64,000 nt of DNA, from assembly GCA_021780105.1 (NCBI GenBank), contig JAJXZJ010000055.1:1-64000 (forward strand), read 5' to 3'. Positions 20,398 to 29,900 of this stretch are shown here, piece by piece. The number at the start of each line of letters is the position of its first letter. Within the stretch, counting starts at the first letter, position 1. The stretch is from a bacterium (GTDB taxonomy: Bacteria > Verrucomicrobiota > Verrucomicrobiia > Limisphaerales > J093). The notes under the pieces were generated by a model that did no database searches, was not told the origin of the DNA, and was given only the letters and a program-made list of their open reading frames with translations. Made by a program: the position numbers and the translations under genes.

Positions 20398-20931
20398 TTA
20401 GAACTGGCCCTCCTTGTCCTTGAACAGGACGTTGAACGTGGTCAGCGAGCCGTAACAGCGGGTGATGTATTGCTGCCAGTCAAACTTTTCCGCCGAACTA
20501 AGACCTTCGTGGCCGTTGATCTTCTGTTCCAGCACGCGCAGGTTGTTTCGCACCACCACGATCTTGTGGAAGAACACCTCCAGCTCGACCTCCTTGGTTT
20601 GCAGCGCCGGGTCGGCGGGGTGCAGCACCAGCCGGCCGCCACGCCAGCGCGTGGCCAGCTCGGTCACGACCGCCCTGGGATTCTCCACACCCAGCGCCGC
20701 CACGGTGGCCTCGGCGGTTTCGCGAAGCAGTTGTGCGAGCGGCAGCGCCAGACCGCTCAACTCCGCCTGCGTTTCGGCGGGCTGTAGGCCCGCAAGATCA
20801 GGCGCCACGGATCGCCGCACGCCGTCATCGAACTGAACTTCCGCGGCGTGTTCGGCGATGGCTTTGACAATTCCCGTTCCGTGCTGCGGATGGCGCACCC
20901 GCTGACCAAGATGCATGGCTTCAATCTTCAT
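20398..20931 (-). CDS. Conserved hypothetical protein with N-terminal CarD/Tudor-like motif
   Basis: A 177-residue protein I cannot assign. Residues 6-40 (GQRVRHPQHGTGIVKAIAEH, then VQFDDG) resemble the small beta-barrel modules of CarD/UvrD-like C-termini, where a 'G..V.H..HG.G.V' pattern precedes a strand-rich fold. The remainder is mostly helical, ending in FDWQQYITRCYGSLTTFN. There is no signal peptide, so it is probably cytoplasmic. It is preceded by the acyltransferase gene and followed by the giant CotH protein, but spacing does not force an operon. Confidence 0.6.
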   Translation of the reverse strand: MKIEAMHLGQRVRHPQHGTGIVKAIAEHAAEVQFDDGVRRSVAPDLAGLQPAETQAELSGLALPLAQLLRETAEATVAALGVENPRAVVTELATRWRGGRLVLHPADPALQTKEVELEVFFHKIVVVRNNLRVLEQKINGHEGLSSAEKFDWQQYITRCYGSLTTFNVLFKDKEGQF

Positions 20932-21068
20932 GCGCGAACTGTGTCAGACCGAGATGAAACGGACAATCCATGAAGAAGCAAAGCTAAAAAGCGACGGTTG
21001 ACGACGGCGGCAACTCTCCCCGCTCACCCGGCGTAGCGGGGAAGACCGCCGACCCACCCGGATTTCTG

Positions 21069-22286
21069 CTACAACACGCTGCGGAGCCAGGGAAGCGCCA
21101 GCAGGCATTGCGCCGTGAGCCAACTGCACAACGTCGCGCCGGCAAACACGACCAGGAATTTCAGACCTGCGTGGATGTGAACGCCCATCAACGCGCGCTG
21201 CAGCCAGAGGACGAACACGTAGTGGACGATGTAGATGATGTAAGCCGCTCTCGCGAGCGAATCCATCCAGGACCGTCGCGTCCGGACGGCGCCGCGGAAA
21301 AGGGCTAGAAAACCGAAACAACTGGCGACGCAACTGACCACCCAAAGGATGGCCCAGATTGCGCCGCGCTGAATCGCCGTGAAGGTTCCGGCCACTTCAA
21401 GCGCCATCGGGACGAACCAAAGCGCGTTGTAGGCGGCGAAACCGCCCGCGACCCACCATCGCCAACGATGCACGAAAGCACCGTCCGGGGCCAGAAGCCC
21501 GCGATCAAGATCGTCGCTTCCAACCCATGTCCCAGCGGCAAACCAGGCCAGGTAAAGGCCGAAGCGACTTAGCTGGAAGTAAAATGGCGCGATGAAGAAC
21601 GCACCCCATGCCCAGCCAAACGCTTTGAGCACCGGCAGGTAAACGAATGCGCAGACGCCAAACATCGCCGCCGCGGCGAGCATCGGCTTGCGCTTGGTCC
21701 AGCCAAGCGGCACCGCACCAAGCCGGCGGGGCCACGCAATGAAGAACCCAGCCGCGAGCAGATCGAAGAACAACAGCAGCCAGATGAACCACAGCGGTCC
21801 CGGTGGCCAGGCTTGGGTGAAGTTCTTGTGCCAATAGGCCAGATATCCCGCATCCTGCCCGGTTAATTGCCAGGAAGCGTAGTAGGCAATCGGCATGAGC
21901 AGCGGCACGCAGACCACGAACGGCGCACCGAGCCGAAGCAGCCGGCTGCGTAGGAACGCAAGCGCACCGGAGCGCCGCAGCGATGGCCAGACAAACAAGC
22001 CCGAGACAAAAAACATCAACGACATGAAGAACACGTCGTTGAAGTTCTCGGCGTAGTCGAAGAACCGCCAGCGGGCGGCATCCACCACCGGTGCGGTCGA
22101 GCCCGTGAGATAGTGGGCCGGGTCAAAATGGGCGAAGCCGGTATAGGCGAGGCAACTATGATGGGCGACCACCATCAGGACCAGCGTGGTTCTGAGGTAG
22201 TCAAACGCGACGTCCCTGGGGCGCTTGGCGGCATCGGAACCGACCGCCGGCACGGCAGAGACCGAATCCTTTGCGCGAGGACTCAT
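21069..22286 (-). CDS. Acyltransferase-3/OpgC-like integral membrane protein
   Basis: The 405-residue protein has about ten hydrophobic segments and the acyltransferase-3 start pattern RDVAFDYLRTTLVLMVVAHHS, with the conserved basic residue of the first helix and the His-His pair of the catalytic region. Relatives transfer acyl or succinyl groups to surface sugars such as periplasmic glucans or O-antigen; the substrate here cannot be inferred. It lies 177 bases downstream of the MFS gene on the same strand. Confidence 0.8.
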   Translation of the reverse strand: MSPRAKDSVSAVPAVGSDAAKRPRDVAFDYLRTTLVLMVVAHHSCLAYTGFAHFDPAHYLTGSTAPVVDAARWRFFDYAENFNDVFFMSLMFFVSGLFVWPSLRRSGALAFLRSRLLRLGAPFVVCVPLLMPIAYYASWQLTGQDAGYLAYWHKNFTQAWPPGPLWFIWLLLFFDLLAAGFFIAWPRRLGAVPLGWTKRKPMLAAAAMFGVCAFVYLPVLKAFGWAWGAFFIAPFYFQLSRFGLYLAWFAAGTWVGSDDLDRGLLAPDGAFVHRWRWWVAGGFAAYNALWFVPMALEVAGTFTAIQRGAIWAILWVVSCVASCFGFLALFRGAVRTRRSWMDSLARAAYIIYIVHYVFVLWLQRALMGVHIHAGLKFLVVFAGATLCSWLTAQCLLALPWLRSVL

Positions 22287-22463
22287 CGGTGTCTGCTTTT
22301 CGTTCCCCGAACCCTGTCCGCGCGGAAGCGACCGGTCAAGGTGGAATGATGTCTCGCGCCTGCCGGAGGCATGAGCGAACTACGACCACACGCTGGCAGT
22401 GAGCTGGGGCCACATCACACGCAATTTCATTTTGGCGAAGTTGATCCAGTGACGGGCGCCGTT

Positions 22464-23828
22464 TTAGCCGCGCGGCCAGAGGCGCATCCAGCTTCGCAAC
22501 GGTTGCGCCAGCAAATCGCGCAGCAACGCCGGGACGTTCGCGGCACGCGGCTCATCGAGTCGCCGGCAGCGCCAGGCCGTGATCGCGTAAGTCAGCGTCA
22601 CCAGCGCGAAGAACAGGCTGAACCGGTTGAGTTCCCATCCGCCCCACGCCGCGTGCCGCTTGCCGACGGCGTCAATCAGGAGGCCCCAGAACACCGGCGC
22701 AATACCCAGCGTCAGGCTGCCCACGACCGAATAGAGCGCGAAGAAGTGGTTGCGGCCCATTTCCGGCACGATGGCCATCGCCAGGCGCGTGTTCGCCATC
22801 GTGAACACGCCGTAGCCGAGTCCCATGCCCAGTTCCAGCACGATGACGAACCACAGCCACGTCGGCGTGACCCCGCCCGACAGCAACACCCAGCCGGCCA
22901 GAATCACCACCCACCCCAACAGGCAGACCAGGAGAATCGGCTTGCTGCCGTGATGGTCGAGCCGCGAACCGAACAACACCAGCCCGCCGACGCCACCAAG
23001 GTAGGACAGCGCGGTGACAAACAACACCCGATCCTCGGCCATGCCGGCCGCGGCTTTCAAATACGCGACCGTGAACGCGGTCAAGCCGCCGTAGGACACG
23101 GACCAGGCAATGTTCATCCACAGCAGCTTTCGGAACGGCGGGTAGGCGGCGATGTCGCGCCACGGCACAGGCGCGCGATTCGATGCCTCGGTCGCCGGGC
23201 ACGGCACGTCGGGAATGCGTTTCAAGAACGTGAGGCTCACCGCGCCCATCAAGGCGCTGAACACGAAGATGACGCTGAACTGCCACGGCACCGGCTGCGC
23301 GCCGAGCACCAGGCCGCTGATGGCGAGCGTCACCGCGCTGGCGCCGTTCACGCAGGCGGAGTCGCGTGCCAGATAATGGCCGCGGATGTTCGCCGGCACC
23401 AGTGCCGTGATCCACGGCAGCCAGGCCGCACTGGAAATGCCGCGCGAAAGATTGAAGCAGAACAGCAGAAACAACAGCAGCGCGATGCGATTGGGCGGGC
23501 TGAGAAACGCGCCGGTCAGCGGCACCAGCGCCATCAGGAAAATGAACATCACCCGCGTGCCCCAGCCGGCATACACAAACTGTTTGTAGCCCACCCGGGC
23601 AATGTGTCGCGCCGCCGGGATCTGGAACACCACCAGCAACGGCATCATGCCCGCGATAATGCCCAGAACCGTGGCGCTCGCGCCGAGATTTTTGGCGTAA
23701 AGCACCATCGGACTGCTCAGAATGATCGGGAACGAGAGCGCGTTGAAGCTGGCGAACAAATAGGCGTTCACCAGCCCCGGCACCACCGTGCGCGGGTGGT
23801 CGTGCCGATGACTCGTCGTCGGTGGCAT
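22464..23828 (-). CDS. Major facilitator superfamily transporter
   Basis: The 454-residue protein has about twelve membrane segments. Recognisable parts are the first helix region (VNAYLFASFNALSFPIIL), the short cytoplasmic loop after helix 2 (PAARHIARVGYKQ), and the second-half repeat FGSRLDHHGSKPILL, which resembles the MFS loop motif 'G.l.DR.GRr..l'. The start at 23828 is chosen because GGAG lies 8 bases upstream and upstream in-frame sequence is not membrane-like. The substrate is unknown. Confidence 0.82.
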   Translation of the reverse strand: MPPTTSHRHDHPRTVVPGLVNAYLFASFNALSFPIILSSPMVLYAKNLGASATVLGIIAGMMPLLVVFQIPAARHIARVGYKQFVYAGWGTRVMFIFLMALVPLTGAFLSPPNRIALLLFLLFCFNLSRGISSAAWLPWITALVPANIRGHYLARDSACVNGASAVTLAISGLVLGAQPVPWQFSVIFVFSALMGAVSLTFLKRIPDVPCPATEASNRAPVPWRDIAAYPPFRKLLWMNIAWSVSYGGLTAFTVAYLKAAAGMAEDRVLFVTALSYLGGVGGLVLFGSRLDHHGSKPILLVCLLGWVVILAGWVLLSGGVTPTWLWFVIVLELGMGLGYGVFTMANTRLAMAIVPEMGRNHFFALYSVVGSLTLGIAPVFWGLLIDAVGKRHAAWGGWELNRFSLFFALVTLTYAITAWRCRRLDEPRAANVPALLRDLLAQPLRSWMRLWPRG

Positions 23829-23946
23829 CAGGCGGCTCCGCCACGCGGCGGAACCGGAGGCCGACCATTCGGGACGGCCGCACCAGTGTCGAGCAGAATC
23901 GCGGGGCATCCCCCCGGCCGCGGGTTCCGCCGATGAAGGAATGTAA

Positions 23947-23988
23947 CGCCCGGCCGGGCGGGTGTTTCAGCGCCGCGCGGCGCGGCGC
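23947..23988 (-). terminator. GC palindrome pair downstream of the subtilase gene
   Basis: A 14-base perfect palindrome (23947-23960) and a GC-rich self-complementary run (23970-23988) follow the subtilase stop within 45 bases. The outer one is followed on the minus strand by TTACATTCC. It may act as an operon terminator, but the loops are strained and the T-tract is poor. Confidence 0.3.
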
Positions 23989-23991
23989 ACG

Positions 23992-26900
23992 TCAAGGCCC
24001 TTGGACGACGCGGTAAATCTTGAACGGCAAGTTGCCGCTCTGGGTGCCATCGTCCACGCAGGTGTAGATGCCGCCGGCGTAGGTGACGGGACTGTTGAGC
24101 GTGATCCACACAATCGGGCCGCTGGCGGGAATGCCGTCGGCATACTCGACGGTGAAGTTCAACCCGGCCGCCGCCGCCCACGTCAGCGTGGTGATGCCGC
24201 CGTTGACGGTGATGTCCGGTATGATGCTCCCGGTCGGTGTGCTGGTTTCGACGACACGGTAAATCTTGAAGGGCGAATTACCGCTCTGGGTTCCGTCATC
24301 CACGCAGGTGTATATTCCGTTCGAGTAGGTGATGGGACTGTTGAGGTTCATCCACACAATCGGGCCGCTGGCGGGAATGCCGTCGGCATACTCGACGGTG
24401 AAGTTCAACCCGGCGGCCGCCGCCCACGTCAATGTGGTGATGCTGCCGTTGACGGTGATGTCCGGCGTAATGGTCGCCGGCGTCGGGGTGCCCGCCTCGG
24501 CCACCCGGTAAATCTTGAACGGCGCCGCGCCGCCCGACTGGCTGCCGTCGTCCGTGAACGTCCACACACCATTGGCGAAGGTGGGAGTCACCGGAATCGC
24601 GATCCAGTTGATCGGGCCGCTGGCGGGGATGTTGGTGGCGTATTCGACCGTGAAGGTCTGTGACGCGGTTCCCGGCCAGCTAAACGTGACCACGCCGTTG
24701 TTCACCTTGATGTCCGGGTTGATGGTCACTGGTGGCGAGCCGCCATGAACCTGGGTGGCTTTGATGGTGTAAGTGACCGAGGTCGGATCCTGATTCACCA
24801 CGCCGATGAACCAGTCGCCCGGCGTGAGCGCCACGGGCGCGCTGCCGGGGGTGACGGTGACCAGGTCGCCGAGGAGCGCGGAGTTGTAGTCAAACGTGCT
24901 CGTGTCCGGCAATGCGCCCTGGCGGATCAGCATGTCCACGTTGCCGTTGACCGGCGTGATCAGGAAGTCCGCCTCCGTGGCATCCGCAGCGACGGTGAAA
25001 CGGTAATAATCCAGCGACGCCGGCAGACCCACGGTGTCCGCCGCGATGGTGGTCTGCACCGGGACGCCATCCGACAGCGTCGTGATAACCGGTCCGGCGG
25101 GCGGGAAGGATGCCTTGATGCTGAACGTCAGCGTCGAGCTTTCGCCGTCGAGCACGGCGAGATACCAGTCGCCGTTGAGGCTGGGCAGCGTGTCATTCGT
25201 GCGGATGATCAACTTCGCCGGCGCGGTGGCCGAACCGTAATCGAGCGCGTCGAAATACGTGGGCGTGGGTTCGCCGCCGAGCAACGCCAGCAGCGTGGCC
25301 CGGCCGCTGAGGTTGTAGAGGTCGAACTCGACCGCCGGGTTGTTGTTGGTGACCGTGAACCGGAAGAACTTGGTCACGTTTTGCGTGGGATCCACGCTTT
25401 GGTTGACCGGCACATTCTCGGTCAGCGGGATGACCTGGACGTTGTTGGTCGTGGATTCCACCACACGGATCGAGTAGCCGACCCGGTTGGTGTCCACGTT
25501 GAGCACCCCGAGATACCACAAGCCGCTGCCGAGCGGAACGATGGAATCCTGCGAAACCTGGATGACCTCGGCGTTGGTCCCCGGATTGGCGCTGTTGTAA
25601 TCGTAAACCATCGGGGTCGGGAGCGGGTCGGCCACCGCCTCAGCCTTGCGGATGTAGAGGTTCACGTTGCCATTGGTGGGATACACCTCGAAGGAGGCCC
25701 AGACGGCGTTGGTGGTGACGTTGTAACTGTAGTATTGCAGGGCGTTCGTCACCGGAACGTTGGTGACAATGGTCTGCCCGAAACCGAGCGGCGTCACGCC
25801 GAGGACGTTCGTGTCGAGCGCGTCGAAATTCACCTGGAGAACGAACGCGGACGGCGCGCCGGCGTTCGTGACGGCCAGGTAATAACGCTGGCCCGGCTGG
25901 AGCGACGGCGGCGTGACCGGCGCGTAGAGCGCCGCGCCGTTGGTGTCCACCTGATACGTGCCGTTCGTGGCGAGCACGACGACGCCCGCGGTGGTGTTCG
26001 TCAACAGGTGGAAGTCGCCGAGCGTCGTGTCGCCGGAGGGCACGCCATTCTGGTTGAACCAGAGGTCCACCGCCGGATTGGCCGTGAGCGAATTGGTGGC
26101 CTTCGTCGCGCTGCGCGGCACGTCCACGTAGAAATAGCGCGCCTGGCCGGCGGGCGCGGAATTCGTGTAGGGCACACCGTTGGTCAACCCCACGGCATAG
26201 ACGGACACCGGCGCGTAGGTCAAATAAAGCTGCCAGCTAATCAAGTCCGGCGTGATGGGGTTCGTGGCGCCGACGCGCGAATCCGTGACTTCGAGCCGCC
26301 AGTCGCCCAGGGCGCTTTGGCCCACGAACGGCGAGAACGGCTCCTCCGGCAGGAAGTAGGTGTCCGGCTGTTCGATCAACTCGAAGGTGTCGAACATGGC
26401 GCCCGGCTGGATGGCCTGGAGATCGAGTTCAGTGGCGTTGGTGGAGGCGAGGAACGTGATCGAATTCGTCTGCCAGAACGTGTCGCTGGTGAAGGCGTTG
26501 GTAAGCGTGCCGTTGAGCACCACGCGCGTTTGCGGGCTGAACGGCGGCCGGGCCTTGCCGACGGCGTTCAGCTCGTAAATCTGCGCGATCTGATCCGCCG
26601 TCAAGACGCCCTGGTGCAACGTCAATTCGTCAATCACCCCGTTGAAACCATCCACGTTGGGCATGGTGGCGCCGATGAGCAGGTCGGCGAGATTCGTCGT
26701 GCTGGCGAGCACGCCCGGCAGCACCTTCGACCGGCGCAGCTCGCCATCGAGGTAAATTTGCATCTCCACCTGGCCGGCGCTGATCTGCTGGAACGTGCCG
26801 GCGAGATGGTGAAACACACCCGGCGCGGGCGGCGGCGAAAGGCGGGCCAGTTCAAAGCCCTGCGTCAAGTCGTCCGAGTTCGTGCTGACGCTGTTGGTGT

Positions 26901-29900
26901 CGTTGAACCACAGGTCAAGCCCGCTGGGCGAAATGCTGGCGCCGTAGTTCGCCGCCAGGCCGGTCAGCAGGGTCGGATCAGCGCGTTTGCCGACGATGCC
27001 GCCGCCGGCCGGCGAGTCGAGGCGGAACCAGGTTTCGAGGGTCAGCGCGTTGGTCAAATCCAGCGACGGGTTCGCCGGGACGCTGAGGTAGCCGCCGTTG
27101 GTGGCAAATTGGAAGCCCTGCCCCACCAGGCCCGGCACGAACGTTACTTTGCCGACGGACTGGGCGTTGTTGGTGCCCACAATGTCCAGCGCGTTGCCCT
27201 CGCCCGGCCACCAACTGACGATGTTGGTGAAGAACGGTTGCTGGCGGTGGACGAACTGGAGCCGATAGGTCTTGCCCGCGATGGTGGGCAGCGTGCGGAC
27301 GAGGCTGCCGCTGCGGAGGACCAGCAGGTTGGTTCCGGTGTGCGCGAGCGGCGGCGAGTTCAGAACGGTCACCGGCCCGGCCGCCACCTGCCAGCCGTCG
27401 AACTGGTCGCCGGTCGCGAAGTCCGCCGTTTGATTCGCGTTGGTGACGCTCTCGAAGCCGCTGATGAATTCGTTCGTGAGCAGGTAGTCCACGTTGGTGG
27501 CCGGCTGCGCGAACTTGATCGGCACCAGCGCGAGGTTCGTGTCGTCCGTGAACGTGGTGTAAACGATGTTCGTCAAGGTGGCGTTGGTCAGGATCAAGCC
27601 CTGCTGCGGCGCGGCGATGACGTGGTTCGAGCCGGAAGTATCCAGCAGATTCGCCGTCAGGAGTCCCGGCAGACTGTTCGTGTCGGTGCCCGGCACCAGC
27701 GAGAGTTCGACGCCGACGTGGTTGGTCCCGTCGCTCCAGACGGCGATGGGCCGCGGCTGCGAAAGATCGCTGGGCGCAATCCACGCGTCCACGGTGAAAC
27801 CGCCGCCGAGGCCGACGTTGAGATCGCCGCCGTTCGTCGCATGAACCAGATCACCGGGGTTGACGAACTTGAGCGCCTCGCCGAAACGGCCGGGCACGAA
27901 GGTGGCGCCGACGACGGTCGCGTCGTTCGTCCCTTGGACGTCATGGCCGTTGCCGTCGAACGGCCAGCGGCTGACCAGGCCGTCGGTCGGCTTGCCCGCG
28001 CCGCCGAATTTGTAGATGCCGAGGATTTCCGACGGCGCCAGCGCGCGACCGTAAACGTCCGCCTCGTCCAGGAGTCCGAGATACTGCGCCGGCTGGCCAT
28101 TGGTGGACGCCGCCGGTTTGAAACCGAAGAACAGGTCGTTCGCCGTGTCCGGCGTGACGGCGCCGATGTTCTGCGAGGCCTGCATCACACCGTCGAAATA
28201 CAGCGCGGCCACGCCGGTGTTCGTGCTGTAGGTGAGCGCGACGTGGTGGTAGTTCGTGGACACGCTTTCGTAGCCGAGCTGGGTCCAGTTGGTGCCGCCG
28301 CGGTTTTCCTCGACGAGGACACTCGTCCCCTGCGGATTGACCAGGTGGAAGGAGAGGTCCGAAAGCCGCGGATGCGTGACGCGCAATCCGACCTTCACGC
28401 TGGTGACGATGCGGTCGTCCGTGACGGTATTGGTGGCCACCGTGGTCACGTCGTCGCCGAGGGCGGTGGCGTTGGTGGACGCAAGGTCACGGTTGTAGGT
28501 GTCCGGGAGATTACGCTCAATCTGGGCGCGCAAAAAATAGCTGACGGTCGTGGCCGTGGGATTGAACACACCCACGTAGTAGCGGCCGGCGGTCAGCGGC
28601 GGCACGTCCGTCAGGCCGATGCTGACGGAGCCGCCCGGCGGGTTGAAGAAACCGGCCTTGTCGTAGGCCGTGGTGGTGGGGCGCGTTTCGCGGCGCAGGT
28701 AGAGACTCAGCGGGCCGGTGGTTTCGGAAAGAATGGCCGTAAGCCGGCTGGCGTCGGCGGGCACGTCCACCACATAATACCGCCACTGGTTGGCCTGCAC
28801 CGAGCCGTAAACGCCGAGCAACAAATCCGGGCTGGGCGAGAGCCGGATCGTGACGTTCTGCACAAAGCCGGTGTGCGTCAGGCCGTTGTCCACCATCGTC
28901 AGCATCCACAGGCCCACCCCATGCGTGCCGATGAAGTCGTTCAAGCTGCCCGGACCGTCGGAAGGCCGGGCATAGGGGAACTCACCGGACCCGCTGTCGT
29001 CGTAGGTGGCGTCAAAGACGCCGTTCGTGGCGACCGAGCTGAGTGTATGGTCGTTCAGGACCGTGAACGTGCTTTCGTGACTTAGATTGCCCACCAGATC
29101 GCCGATGTCCTGGTGGATGATGCTTTCGTTGACCACGACCTCGCCCACAGTGATCGGGTCAATGGCGATGGCCATGATCTGCGCCGCGCCCGGCTGGATC
29201 GGCGAGCCGTCGGGAATCGCCATCGGCACCGGCAGGCCCTGAAGCAGGAGGTTGCCGTTTTGGTCCAGCGTCCCGAACGGCTGCACGCTGGAAAGCCCCA
29301 CCAGGCCATACTCGGAGGCCTGCTGATCCTCGGATTTCACGCCCACGTAAAACACCTCGCCCTGGTCGGCGTTGGTAAACGCCACCGTTTCAGTCCCGCC
29401 GGAACTGAGCGATTTGTAGGCGTTGGTCAGCGTCAGCGGATCGAGGGTCAAAAGGTTCGCCGCGTTCGGATCGGTTTTCGTGCGGGTGACGTAAAGGTCA
29501 ATGTCCGCCTCGCCCGCGATGCGCGGCACGGCGGCGTTGGGCGGCGAGAAGGTGGCAAACGCGACATACGGGCCGTTGGTGATCAGCGAATCCGGCAGCA
29601 TCGTGTTCGTGAAGACGTAAAAATGCCACTGGTTGGACAAGCCGATCGGATAGTTCAGGAGCGGCGAGTCGGCGCCGACCTTCTGGTTCAGCAGCGGCAC
29701 GCCGTTCGTGATGACATCCACCACGTTGGTGAACGTGGCCGTGGAGGGCACCTCGGTGAAGCCCAGCGCGTTGGTGCTGGTCGTGGACACCACCAGCGCG
29801 TAGTCCTGTGCGATGCCGTCGGGGTGCGCCGTCACGGCGTTCACATTGATGCGGCGGCCGATGACCTGGATGGTGTAATTTGTGCCGATGGGCCGGCGGA

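Noticed and set aside
24001-24735. Possible CRISPR array because of regularly spaced repeats
   Set aside because: The period is about 246 bases, the repeats are in frame with a coding sequence, and there are no short spacers or cas genes.
24745-29085. Antisense open frame of more than 1400 codons inside the subtilase gene
   Set aside because: Same composition artefact; low-complexity RRG/HVR-rich translation and no recognisable family, whereas the opposite strand encodes a coherent protease.
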